Shown here: positions 48,568-56,544 of the stretch, piece after piece
Position numbering within the stretch: the first letter of the stretch is position 1
Layout: each line of letters opens with the position of its first letter
From: Thiotrichales bacterium 19S9-11
GTDB taxonomy: Bacteria; Pseudomonadota; Gammaproteobacteria; Francisellales; Francisellaceae
Assembly: GCA_021713395.1 (NCBI GenBank)
Contig: JAKJJT010000001.1
Span: 372,001 to 436,000 of the forward strand
Direction: 5' to 3'
DNA length: 64,000 bases
Notes under the pieces: model-generated
The model's input: only the letters and a program-made list of their open reading frames with translations
Databases searched by the model: none
What the model was told of the DNA's origin: nothing
Position numbers and translations under genes: made by a program

Positions 48568-48936
48568 TCACTTATCAAATGGGCAAACTCGAATAATATG
48601 ACCATCAGGGTCTTTTACTAAAAAAGTTCGGCCAAAAACTTCTGTTGAAGGTTTTTGTATAATATCAATACTAATATCGTTTTGCCATTGTTCAAATAAT
48701 TGATCAACATCATGGCTTGATGGTAGCATAATTCCAATTTCAGAAAAGCGTTGGATTGACTTTTCAGGTTTATCGCCTCCAGACCATAATGCGAATAGGG
48801 CCTCTCCACTAGCAGAAAAAGTGACATATCTTGGACTAGAAAAACTAGGTTCAGTATTAAATAGTTTTTTATAAAATGTGGTTGATTGTTCAATGTCAGA
48901 GACATAGACTAATTGCAGGTTAGGAATGATTTTCAT
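48568..48936 (-). CDS. VOC family (glyoxalase/bleomycin-resistance type) protein
   Basis: A 122-residue metal-dependent fold with two beta-alpha-beta-beta-beta units: MKIIPNLQLVYVSDIEQSTTFYKKLF at the start, and TEVFGRTFLVKDPDGHIIRVCPF at the end. Members are glyoxalases, dioxygenases, or antibiotic-binding/thiol-transfer resistance proteins. The function here is unknown, but pairing with a GNAT gene and a divergent TetR gene suggests a response to a small toxic molecule. It is first in the VOC-GNAT operon. The promoter overlaps an operator-like repeat. Confidence 0.88.
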   Translation of the reverse strand: MKIIPNLQLVYVSDIEQSTTFYKKLFNTEPSFSSPRYVTFSASGEALFALWSGGDKPEKSIQRFSEIGIMLPSSHDVDQLFEQWQNDISIDIIQKPSTEVFGRTFLVKDPDGHIIRVCPFDK

Positions 48937-48974
48937 GATTTAGCCTTTGGTTTTATTGTTATTTATGATTTAAA

Positions 48975-48988
48975 TATAGTAAGCTATA
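48975..48988. promoter_or_regulatory. Operator-like inverted repeat 1 (TetR-type)
   Basis: TATAG-TAAG-CTATA, a perfect 5-4-5 inverted repeat. It covers a -10-like TACTAT (minus strand, 48981-48976) that is 17 bases from TTGACA (minus strand, 49004-48999), so a protein bound here would block transcription of the VOC-GNAT genes. Confidence 0.5.
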
Positions 48989-49004
48989 GTTAAATAAATG
49001 TCAA
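48976..49004 (-). promoter_or_regulatory. Predicted promoter of VOC-GNAT operon
   Basis: On the minus strand TTGACA (49004-48999) and TACTAT (48981-48976) are 17 bases apart, 6 and 4 of 6 consensus matches. It lies 40 bases before the VOC start at 48936 and its -10 is inside inverted repeat 1. Confidence 0.5.
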
Positions 49005-49010
49005 ATTAGA

Positions 49011-49024
49011 TGTAGTGAACTATA
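49011..49024. promoter_or_regulatory. Operator-like inverted repeat 2 (TetR-type)
   Basis: TGTAG-TGAA-CTATA repeats the first site with one mismatch in a stem base, 36 bases downstream, and ends 6 bases before the tetR start codon. Both copies continue with (G)TTAAAT, so the similarity extends beyond the palindrome. It would allow autorepression. Confidence 0.5.
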
Positions 49025-49030
49025 TTAAAT

Positions 49031-49651
49031 ATGAGCGTAACTCAAAAAAGAGCATATAATTCAGAAAGTAGAAAAGAAAAAGCCCAACAATCTAGAATAA
49101 AAATTTTAGATAAAGCTCGATTGTTATTTATAAAAAAAGGCTTTGAACAAGTAAAAATTAACGATATAGCTAAGGCATCTGAAGTCTCTGATCAGACAAT
49201 TTATGCTTTATTTAAATCAAAGATTGGTATTTTGCGTGCTATTATGGATGAATGCTTCCCCCAATTAGAACATAGTCTATTAGTAGAAGCATCTAAAAAT
49301 GAAAAAGATCCTAAAAAACGTTTGGCTATCTCTGCAAAAATTGCACGGCGTATTTATGAGGCTGAACAAAGTCAAATGGCTTTATTTCAAGGAGCTAGTA
49401 TTTTATCTCCAGAATTTAAGCAACTTGAAACTGAGCGTGAAAAGAGAAGACATGAGCGCTTATCTGAAACAATAGGTGAACTGTATACTGCAAAGGTATT
49501 AGATAAAAATTTAACACAGAGAAAAGCACTTGATATTTTTTGGGCATTAACAGGAAGAGATCTTTATCGTTTATTTGTCATTGAGCAAAAATGGTTACCT
49601 GATGATTATGAAAAATGGTTAGCTAAGATGCTTATAAAAGCATTATTATAA
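49031..49651 (+). CDS. TetR/AcrR family transcriptional regulator
   Basis: A 206-residue repressor. The N-terminal helix-turn-helix is at about residues 22-66: RIKILDKARLLFIKKGFEQVKINDIAKASEVSDQTIYALFKSK-like, with S-x-x-T-I-Y in the recognition helix. The C-terminal ligand domain is divergent, as usual. It is divergent from the VOC-GNAT pair; two inverted repeats lie between. Its last 6 bases overlap the end of the convergent FadH-like gene. The ligand is unknown. No strong ribosome site precedes the ATG at 49031. Confidence 0.92.
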   Translation: MSVTQKRAYNSESRKEKAQQSRIKILDKARLLFIKKGFEQVKINDIAKASEVSDQTIYALFKSKIGILRAIMDECFPQLEHSLLVEASKNEKDPKKRLAISAKIARRIYEAEQSQMALFQGASILSPEFKQLETEREKRRHERLSETIGELYTAKVLDKNLTQRKALDIFWALTGRDLYRLFVIEQKWLPDDYEKWLAKMLIKALL

Positions 49652-51664
49652 ACTAATTGCCAATCGTACTGCTTGATCAATTACACGTTTAGCATCCAAT
49701 TCATTTGCAAGTTCTGCGCCACCGATAATATGCGCGCTAACTTTATCTTTAAGTTCGTCATAAAGCTCATTTACAGATAATTGTCCAGTACATAGAATAA
49801 TCGTATCAACATCTAAGCATTGATCTTTTTCATCAATATGAATATGAAGGCCTTGATCATCAATTTTTTTATAGGTAACACCTGAATATAGCTTGATGCC
49901 TTTATTTTTTAGATTCATACGATGAATCCAACCAGTGGTTTTACCTAAACGCTTTCCAATACGTTCTTTTTTTCTCTGTAATAGGTGAAGTTCATAAGGA
50001 GAAGGGCTTATTTGAGGTGTCATGAGTCCACCTCGATGATTGGCATTAATATCAATGCCCCATTCTTTATAAAAGGCTGAGAGGTGATCTTTGCTATCAA
50101 CATGGTTATAACTCAAATAATCAGCAACATCAACACCAATACCACCAGCACCCATAATGGCAACTTTTTTACCTGGTACTTTTTGCTTAGTTAAAATCTC
50201 CATATAAGTTGCAACTTTTGGGTGACTAACACCTTCTAATTGAGGTATGCGAGGTTTAACGCCACTAGCAATAATAATCTCATCAAAATTACCATCTAAT
50301 AGCATACTAGAAGTAACAGCTGTATTTGTTTTTAAATTAATATTAAATCTTTCAATTTGGGTACTAAAGTAACGTAGGGTTTCTTTAAACTCTACTTTTG
50401 CTGGAATTTCACTTGCTAAGTTAAACTGCCCACCAATGCTATTATTTTTTTCAAAAAGTGTTATCTTATGACCGCGTTCAGCTGCTGTAATGGCAAAAGC
50501 GCAACCAGCAGGACCTGCACCAACAACTGCGATATTTTTAGGGTTATCTGCTTTTTCAACTTTTAATTCAGTTTCATGACAAGCTAGAGGGTTAACTAAG
50601 CAAGAAGCTTCTTTTTTAGCAAAAACATGATCAAGACAGGCTTGATTACAGCCAATACAAGTATTAATTGTCTCTTTTTTATGATTGATCGCTTTATTAA
50701 CAAACTGAGCATCAGCTAAAAAAGGTCGTGCCATAGAAATTAAGTCACAGTGTTCTTCTTTTAAAACATACTCAATGACATCAGGGTCATTGATGCGATT
50801 TGTTGCAACTAAAGGGGTTGAAACATAAGGTTTTAGCTTTTTAGTAATCGGTGTAAATGCAGCACGTGGTACCATTGTTGCAATGGTTGGAATTCTTGCT
50901 TCATGCCAGCCAATGCCCGTATTAATAATCGTTACACCATTTGCTTCAAGTGTTTTGGCAAGTTCAACGACTTCTTCCCAACTGGAACCATTTTCAACTA
51001 AATCAAGCATGGATAAGCGAAACATAATAATAAAATTATTACCACAAGTAGCACGAATTGCTTTTATAATTTCAACAGCAATACGCATACGATGATTAAA
51101 GTTACCTCCAAATTGATCATCTCTTTGATTGGTTCTACTGACTAAAAATTGATTAATTAAATAACCTTCTGAACCCATCACTTCAACGCCATCATAACCT
51201 GCCTGTTGGGCAAGATAAGCACTACGTGCAAATTGTTTGATAATACGATTAATACCAAAACGTGTTAGTGCTCTTGGCGTAAAAGGAGAAATGGGTGCTT
51301 TAATTTTTGAAGGTGCAACAATTAAAGGATGGTAACCATAACGTCCTGCATGAAGAATCTGTAGTAGTATTTTACTACCATGCTCGTGAACACAATCAGT
51401 AATCACTTGATGCTTTTTAGCTTCCTTTTTAGTTGTTAGTTTAGCACCAAAAGGGATTAACCAGCCACGCCTGGAAGGTGAGATACCACCAGTTACAATA
51501 AGTCCAACACCACCTTTAGCTCGTTCTTCATAAAATTTGGCCAGTCGGTAAAGTGATTTATCTTCTTCTAATCCAGTATGCATTGAGCCCATAATGATAC
51601 GATTTTTAAGTTGGGTAAATCCAAGATCAAGCGGTTGATTTAAGTAAGTTGTCTCTACTGTCAT
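49646..51664 (-). CDS. fadH: FadH-like 2,4-dienoyl-CoA reductase
   Basis: Flavin and iron-sulfur enzyme of 672 residues (E. coli FadH 672) that reduces 2,4-dienoyl-CoA during unsaturated fatty-acid oxidation. The N-terminal old-yellow-enzyme TIM barrel covers residues 1-340 (LHAGRYGYHP, GYDGVEVMGSEGYLINQFL, RTNQRDDQFGG). The [4Fe-4S] cysteines are in CIGCNQAC and the later ASCLVNP near residues 336-360. The FAD/NAD domains follow (AVVGAGPAGCAFAITAAERG near 377, MGAGGIGVDVADYL near 513). NADH:flavin oxidoreductases with other substrates share this plan. Converges with tetR; 61 bases upstream lies the anmK stop. Confidence 0.92.
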   Translation of the reverse strand: MTVETTYLNQPLDLGFTQLKNRIIMGSMHTGLEEDKSLYRLAKFYEERAKGGVGLIVTGGISPSRRGWLIPFGAKLTTKKEAKKHQVITDCVHEHGSKILLQILHAGRYGYHPLIVAPSKIKAPISPFTPRALTRFGINRIIKQFARSAYLAQQAGYDGVEVMGSEGYLINQFLVSRTNQRDDQFGGNFNHRMRIAVEIIKAIRATCGNNFIIMFRLSMLDLVENGSSWEEVVELAKTLEANGVTIINTGIGWHEARIPTIATMVPRAAFTPITKKLKPYVSTPLVATNRINDPDVIEYVLKEEHCDLISMARPFLADAQFVNKAINHKKETINTCIGCNQACLDHVFAKKEASCLVNPLACHETELKVEKADNPKNIAVVGAGPAGCAFAITAAERGHKITLFEKNNSIGGQFNLASEIPAKVEFKETLRYFSTQIERFNINLKTNTAVTSSMLLDGNFDEIIIASGVKPRIPQLEGVSHPKVATYMEILTKQKVPGKKVAIMGAGGIGVDVADYLSYNHVDSKDHLSAFYKEWGIDINANHRGGLMTPQISPSPYELHLLQRKKERIGKRLGKTTGWIHRMNLKNKGIKLYSGVTYKKIDDQGLHIHIDEKDQCLDVDTIILCTGQLSVNELYDELKDKVSAHIIGGAELANELDAKRVIDQAVRLAISL

Positions 51665-51724
51665 TTAAGCTATATCTGAATGTTTCAGTCCATTGATTGT
51701 ATATAAGCGTACATTTTACCTGAG

Positions 51725-52840
51725 TTACTTGGGAAGATAAATCACGCCTAAGCTTAATTGTTCGCTAGCGCCCGTCACGCTTGGAATATTTGATGGAGAG
51801 TGTTCTAATCGCATTTTTGCAAGCCATGCAATTAAAGCGGCTTCAACCCATTGAGGTTCGATGCCTAATTGTGAGGTTGAATCTACTTTGATTGGGCTAA
51901 GTTGGGCTTTAATACGCTCAATAAGATAAAGGTTAAGACTGCCGCCACCACAGAGATAAATTTCTTGTGTATTAGGCTGATAGGCTTCGATTGCTTTTTT
52001 AATGGTAATTGCTGTTAACTCGACTAATGTTGCTTGAACATCTTCAGCTTTATTTAGATCGTTTAATTGGTATTTATTTAGGTATTGATTTAACCAGTTT
52101 AAATTAAAATATTCTCTACCAGTGCTTTTAGGTGCACTGCGTTTAAAGTATTCGTCATTAAGCATTTCATTTAATAATGGCTTAATGATTGTACCGCTTT
52201 GTGCCCATTGGCCATCGATATCATAAGCATCGGTGTTATGATGTTGTTGATACCATAAGTCAAGTAATGTATTGCTTGGGCCAGTATCAAAGCCAATAAT
52301 GTCATTATTTGATGTATTTAAGCAAGTTACATTTGAAATGCCACCTAAGTTTACAATGGCACGTATTATATTATTGTCACTAAAAAGCGCTTGATGTAAG
52401 GCAGGTGCTAAAGGCGCACCTTGACCACCATAGGCAATGTCTAATCCTCTAAAATCACCAATAGTTGTAATTTGAGTTTGTTGTGCAACTTGATGCATAT
52501 CACCTAGCTGCCAAGTAAATGGATAAGCATCATCTGGTTTATGATAAATCGTTTGACCATGACAACCGATGGCAATAATATCTTTTGGGCTAAGACTTGC
52601 CTGATTGATTAATTGATTAGCAAGATAGGCATAAAGTTGGCCAAGTTGAGCGCTTAAAGAGCCAATTTCTTTTAGTGTGCCTTGTTGTTTAATAATTAAT
52701 TCTGATAATTGTTTGTATAGTTTATCAGGAAATGAAATGGACCCCACATGAATAAGCTCAGGCTTTTCATTTAAAGATAAAATAACCCCATCAACCCCAT
52801 CAAGGCTTGTCCCACTCATTAAGCCAAGATAGTAATTCAT
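51725..52840 (-). CDS. anmK: Anhydro-N-acetylmuramic acid kinase
   Basis: Recycles peptidoglycan by turning 1,6-anhydro-MurNAc into MurNAc 6-phosphate. The 371 residues match (E. coli 369). The N-terminal phosphate loop LGLMSGTSLDGVDGVIL is at residues 4-21; IGCHGQTIYHKP near residue 91 and GFDTGPSNTLLD near residue 180 are diagnostic. YLCGGGSLN near residue 295 and PQWVEAALIAWLA near residue 330 complete the fold. The start overlaps the stop of the preceding small membrane-protein gene by 4 bases (ATGA), so they are translationally coupled. Confidence 0.97.
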   Translation of the reverse strand: MNYYLGLMSGTSLDGVDGVILSLNEKPELIHVGSISFPDKLYKQLSELIIKQQGTLKEIGSLSAQLGQLYAYLANQLINQASLSPKDIIAIGCHGQTIYHKPDDAYPFTWQLGDMHQVAQQTQITTIGDFRGLDIAYGGQGAPLAPALHQALFSDNNIIRAIVNLGGISNVTCLNTSNNDIIGFDTGPSNTLLDLWYQQHHNTDAYDIDGQWAQSGTIIKPLLNEMLNDEYFKRSAPKSTGREYFNLNWLNQYLNKYQLNDLNKAEDVQATLVELTAITIKKAIEAYQPNTQEIYLCGGGSLNLYLIERIKAQLSPIKVDSTSQLGIEPQWVEAALIAWLAKMRLEHSPSNIPSVTGASEQLSLGVIYLPK

Positions 52841-53202
52841 AAAATACCTAAGTCTTTGGCTAGTTTGTGGTTTTTAAATGTGCTAAAGCATAAAAAGAAA
52901 ATCATATAAGCCATATAAAGATACATTGCAAAGACAGAAACGCTTAAAAAAACTGGTATTTGAGTTTCTTTTTGAGCCAGTGTGCTTTCAGGGACATAGT
53001 GACTTGCTATATAGTTTAAGGCAATTAAGGCAAATAAAAAAATCAAGGTTAAAAATGCGTATTGTTTCGCACTCTTAATTCGTTTGTACTTCCATTCTAA
53101 CACCGCTTCAGTACTTGCATTTGGGTAGCGCTCTGGTCGAACGTTTAGTGCTAATACCCAAGCAATCAGTGTAATAAGGGCATAAATAAATAAAAAATAC
53201 AT
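52837..53202 (-). CDS. Small predicted inner-membrane protein
   Basis: A 121-residue protein with three probable membrane segments (residues 1-19, 47-65, 83-106). Between the first two lies a polar loop (VRPERYPNASTEAVLEWKYKRIKS). I do not recognise the family. The open frame begins with a TTG at 53205; the adjacent ATG at 53202 is preferred. It lies 4 bases after the DsbG-like gene and overlaps anmK by 4 bases, so the three form one operon. No catalytic motif was seen. Confidence 0.7.
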   Translation of the reverse strand: MYFLFIYALITLIAWVLALNVRPERYPNASTEAVLEWKYKRIKSAKQYAFLTLIFLFALIALNYIASHYVPESTLAQKETQIPVFLSVSVFAMYLYMAYMIFFLCFSTFKNHKLAKDLGIL

Positions 53203-53206
53203 CAAT

Positions 53207-54028
53207 TTATTCCCAGTGATTGCTTAAGTTATTAATTAAATTTTTTAGGTTTTGTTGTGGCATGCCTTGATCCATTTTAACTAAGCCATTTGTCGTTTTA
53301 TAAAGAATAATTGGCGTAACATACATTTTATTTTCCATCATAAACTGCATGTTTTTATCTAAGTTTGCTTTCGCTTTTGCTGAAGGTTCTGCTTGTGCTT
53401 TAATGCCACCTTCTTCGGTTTCTTCATTAAACTGTTGTTCATTATTTTCAAGTGCTTTAAGTGGATGACTATTATCAAATATGGCCATTACTTTTGCAGC
53501 ACTATCTGGCTTAACAGCACCGATTAATATCCAACGAATGGCTAAGTTTCCACTTTGAACTTCAGGTAGAAGTGACTGGTATAGTTTATGGCAAAAGTGA
53601 CAATTAGGATCTGCAATAACATAGGCTTTATGCGGAGCATTGGCATTTCCTTGCTCCAGGTAATGTGTATCTTTTGCCTCTTTAAAAGCCTTTACTGCAG
53701 TTTTTGGTTGGATATATTGTTCATAATCAATACGTTGCTGATTAACGCCTTCAGCATTATAATAAGCACCACTAAATAAAAAGCTACCATCTTTAGCGAC
53801 ATATAAAATACCTTCTTGGCCGCCAGTTGATTGAATTACAAAGCCATAAAGTGTTGGGTTTGCATCAAAGCTTCTAATAATTTTTGCTTGGCCGTAAGTT
53901 ACTTTATCAACGAGTTGCTCTGCTTTTTTAGGATTAGCCGTCTCTGAAGAAAAGCACCCACTAATAGCCGCTGTAATACCTAAGACTAAGCCAATAGTGA
54001 TTGATTTTTTGATTGATCTGATTTTCAT
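53207..54028 (-). CDS. DsbG/DsbC-like thiol-disulfide lipoprotein
   Basis: A 273-residue thioredoxin-fold protein of the disulfide isomerase group. Residues 1-25 are a lipoprotein signal with lipobox AISGC (C25). Residues 26-110 form the dimerisation-like beta domain (YGFVIQSTGGQEGILYVAKDGSFLFSG). The active site is CHFC at residues 143-146 in IADPNCHFCHKLYQ, and the cis-Pro is in MYVTPIILYKT. DsbG usually has CPYC and is soluble; lipid anchoring and CHFC are the odd points. The Glu/Ala-rich insert (ETEEGGIKAQAEPSAKAKA) lengthens the helical lid. First gene in a three-gene operon. Confidence 0.82.
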   Translation of the reverse strand: MKIRSIKKSITIGLVLGITAAISGCFSSETANPKKAEQLVDKVTYGQAKIIRSFDANPTLYGFVIQSTGGQEGILYVAKDGSFLFSGAYYNAEGVNQQRIDYEQYIQPKTAVKAFKEAKDTHYLEQGNANAPHKAYVIADPNCHFCHKLYQSLLPEVQSGNLAIRWILIGAVKPDSAAKVMAIFDNSHPLKALENNEQQFNEETEEGGIKAQAEPSAKAKANLDKNMQFMMENKMYVTPIILYKTTNGLVKMDQGMPQQNLKNLINNLSNHWE

Positions 54029-54136
54029 ATATGATCTCTATTTAAGTAAACGTTTCTTATACGATTTTAAGCATAGCTTAACATTTGAAAGAGATTCAAG
54101 CAAAATGAATCTAGCAGAAGAATAATAACCAATGTG

Positions 54137-55327
54137 TTAACTTGTCAATTGGCTTAATGTTTTAATACTATCATCATGCTTAATTGGTAGAATAATAAAG
54201 TTAAGATAACTTTGAGTGATTTCATTTTGGCTATTTGGATTAAAGATAGCTTCTAGTAAGTAGTGTAACCTTAAACCTGAAAAGTATGCTTGCTGGTTAA
54301 AGTCTTCAGCGTAAGTTTGTCTGAAAATTTGAGAGTTAAAGAGAATGGTTAAGTAGCGGCTATTCTCATCAGTTTTATATGTAATCACATCGGTATTTGT
54401 AACTAAAATATCACAAGCAAGTTTACTTGTCTCTAAAGCCCAATTGGTAATACTAGGTGCTTGCGTATCTTGAAAAATACCGACTTGAGATGCAAGATCT
54501 GTTAGATAGTTCAAGTAGCTTACTTGATAGTCTTGCCATAACTCATAACCATGTGGACTATATTTAGTATTCATATTTTCTTGTAGTTGGTTATATTGAC
54601 CAATCATGCCATCAAAATAGGCATGTAGATTAGAAAATGATAATACTTGGGTATCAAAGTAGGGATTTTCACCAATGATTTGCTGATAGGTTGGTTTTTT
54701 ATTTTCTTCAAAGATAACATAGTTTCCACCATAACTACTATGATCATTGAAAGTAAGGTTAAATACATGTAAAGGCTGTCCAAGATCACCCATCAAATGA
54801 ATCAAAAAACGTAATGCAGTTGATTTTTCATTGATTGAAGTAGTATTAGAAACCAAAGTATTAATAGAACTTTTAATGCCATTAATTAAATTTAGTGGTA
54901 CTTTATCTGTTACTTCATTCAAGTACTCTTTTGTCAGATGATTTTGGCAGTAGTTGGCTTCGCCCTGATGTGTAACATCTATATCAGGGTCAACGAAGTG
55001 TAAGTCAGAATAACGATATTTAAGAGACTTATCTTGCCAGTAATAGTTTTTAATATCATCAGGCCAGGTTGCAGCTGCTTGAATATAGTTAAACTCTTGA
55101 TACAAATTATCAATACTCGGTTCTGGTTGTTGATAACGATCACTTAAGATAGGGACACTTGGTTTTGTATTAAGCAATTGATTAATTTGTAATTGGCTTT
55201 TCTCACTTAAATTATTTTGAGCAATTTCTGCAATAAGCTGATGTCCTGTTGCCCAAAAAGAAAAAGCAGCTTGGCTTGCCAGTAGCGTAAACGCAATGAT
55301 TTTTGTGAAATACTTTATTATATACAT
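54137..55327 (-). CDS. Secreted S1/P1-type nuclease
   Basis: Predicted zinc-dependent single-strand nuclease/phosphatase of 396 residues. The signal peptide ends near SQAAFSF and the mature chain starts at or beside the Trp of WATGHQLIAEIAQ, whose N-terminus ligates zinc in P1 nuclease. Further ligand motifs: ATWPDDIK (near 86), YSDLHFVD (near 105), LIHLMGDLGQPLHVF (near 171-185) and SSYGGNYVIF (near 193). The family is about 270-300 residues, so there are about 90 extra residues near the C-terminus. It could degrade host or environmental nucleic acids to nucleosides for PunA. No neighbour is co-transcribed. Confidence 0.88.
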   Translation of the reverse strand: MYIIKYFTKIIAFTLLASQAAFSFWATGHQLIAEIAQNNLSEKSQLQINQLLNTKPSVPILSDRYQQPEPSIDNLYQEFNYIQAAATWPDDIKNYYWQDKSLKYRYSDLHFVDPDIDVTHQGEANYCQNHLTKEYLNEVTDKVPLNLINGIKSSINTLVSNTTSINEKSTALRFLIHLMGDLGQPLHVFNLTFNDHSSYGGNYVIFEENKKPTYQQIIGENPYFDTQVLSFSNLHAYFDGMIGQYNQLQENMNTKYSPHGYELWQDYQVSYLNYLTDLASQVGIFQDTQAPSITNWALETSKLACDILVTNTDVITYKTDENSRYLTILFNSQIFRQTYAEDFNQQAYFSGLRLHYLLEAIFNPNSQNEITQSYLNFIILPIKHDDSIKTLSQLTS

Positions 55328-55419
55328 AGATCAACTCCAACGCCTTTAAATAGTAGATTTATCTGTCAATTGTAAGTCAAATAATATGAAATAGCGCTGG
55401 TGTTATAGATAAGAAAAAG

Positions 55420-56397
55420 TTAATTATCTAAATACTCAAATCCATGTTTAAAGTTAAAATTATGTTCAGCTTCTATGTGTCTTACTGTACCTGTTTTTGA
55501 ACGCATAACAATACTGTGTGTTTTTGCAGTTTTGCCATCACGACGCACACCATCAAGTAAGTGTCCATCTGTAACACCTGTTGCCGCAAATAAAACATCA
55601 CCACCAGCGAGCTCATGTAAGCCATACTTTTGATTTAGATCAGTAATGCCCCATTGATGTGCACGCCCAATTTCTTGCTCATTTCTAAATAACAGTCGTC
55701 CTTGCATTTGTCCGCCAAGGCAACGAAGTGCAGCAGCACCTAGGACACCTTCAGGTGCACCGCCTGTTCCCATATAAATATCAATGCCACTATCAGTTTG
55801 TGCTGTTGCAATAACAGCTGAGACATCGCCATCATCAATTAAAACAATTCGAGCACCCGTTGTGCGTACTTTTTGAATAAGTTCCTCATGACGAGGGCGA
55901 TCTAAAATACAAACAACTAATGCTTCAACTGGTACACCTTTATATTGAGCTAGACGTTTAAGATTTTCTTCCGGAGAGTAGTCAAGATCAACAAGATCAC
56001 TGGGTGTATCTTTACCACCAACAGCAATTTTATCCATATAAACATCAGGAGCATTTAAGAAGCCACCTTTTTCAGCCATGGCAATAACAGCCAGTGCATT
56101 TGGTCTGCCAGTTGCTGTGATTGTTGTACCTTCTAGGGGGTCAAGCGCAATATCTAGTTGCGGGCCAGTATTATTAGTACCAACTTTTTCACCAATATAG
56201 AGCATAGGAGCTTCATCTCGTTCACCCTCTCCAATAACAACAGTGCCATCAATTGATAAGCCATTAAGTGCGCGGCGCATGGCATCAACAGCAGCTTGGT
56301 CAGCTGCTTTTTCATCGCCTTTTCCCATTAAACGCCAAGCAGAAAGTGCAGCTGCTTCAGTGACACGAACAGATTCAAGTGCAAGGTTGCGATCCAT
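55420..56397 (-). CDS. glpX: Class II fructose-1,6-bisphosphatase
   Basis: Dephosphorylates fructose 1,6-bisphosphate in gluconeogenesis. The 325 residues fit (E. coli GlpX 336). The Li+-sensitive phosphatase signature is seen as VVIGEGERDEAPMLYIGE near residues 55-72 and DIALDPLEGTTITATGRPNALAV near residues 82-104. GTGGAPEGVLGAAALRCLGGQMQGRL lies near residues 210-235, and the C-terminus has VTDGHLLDGVRRDG. It is alone in its transcript. Together with PckA it covers both ends of gluconeogenesis. Confidence 0.97.
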   Translation of the reverse strand: MDRNLALESVRVTEAAALSAWRLMGKGDEKAADQAAVDAMRRALNGLSIDGTVVIGEGERDEAPMLYIGEKVGTNNTGPQLDIALDPLEGTTITATGRPNALAVIAMAEKGGFLNAPDVYMDKIAVGGKDTPSDLVDLDYSPEENLKRLAQYKGVPVEALVVCILDRPRHEELIQKVRTTGARIVLIDDGDVSAVIATAQTDSGIDIYMGTGGAPEGVLGAAALRCLGGQMQGRLLFRNEQEIGRAHQWGITDLNQKYGLHELAGGDVLFAATGVTDGHLLDGVRRDGKTAKTHSIVMRSKTGTVRHIEAEHNFNFKHGFEYLDN

Positions 56398-56544
56398 AAG
56401 CTTAATAACTCCTAGGGTTAGATTGAAAGTATCAATAAATGAGAAATATTGTAGCGGATTGATACGCCATACTCAAAGGAAAAGTCATTAGCAAGTGAGA
56501 TGGACTTTTATTTGTGGGTTTGTGCTATTTAGTAATAATAAACG

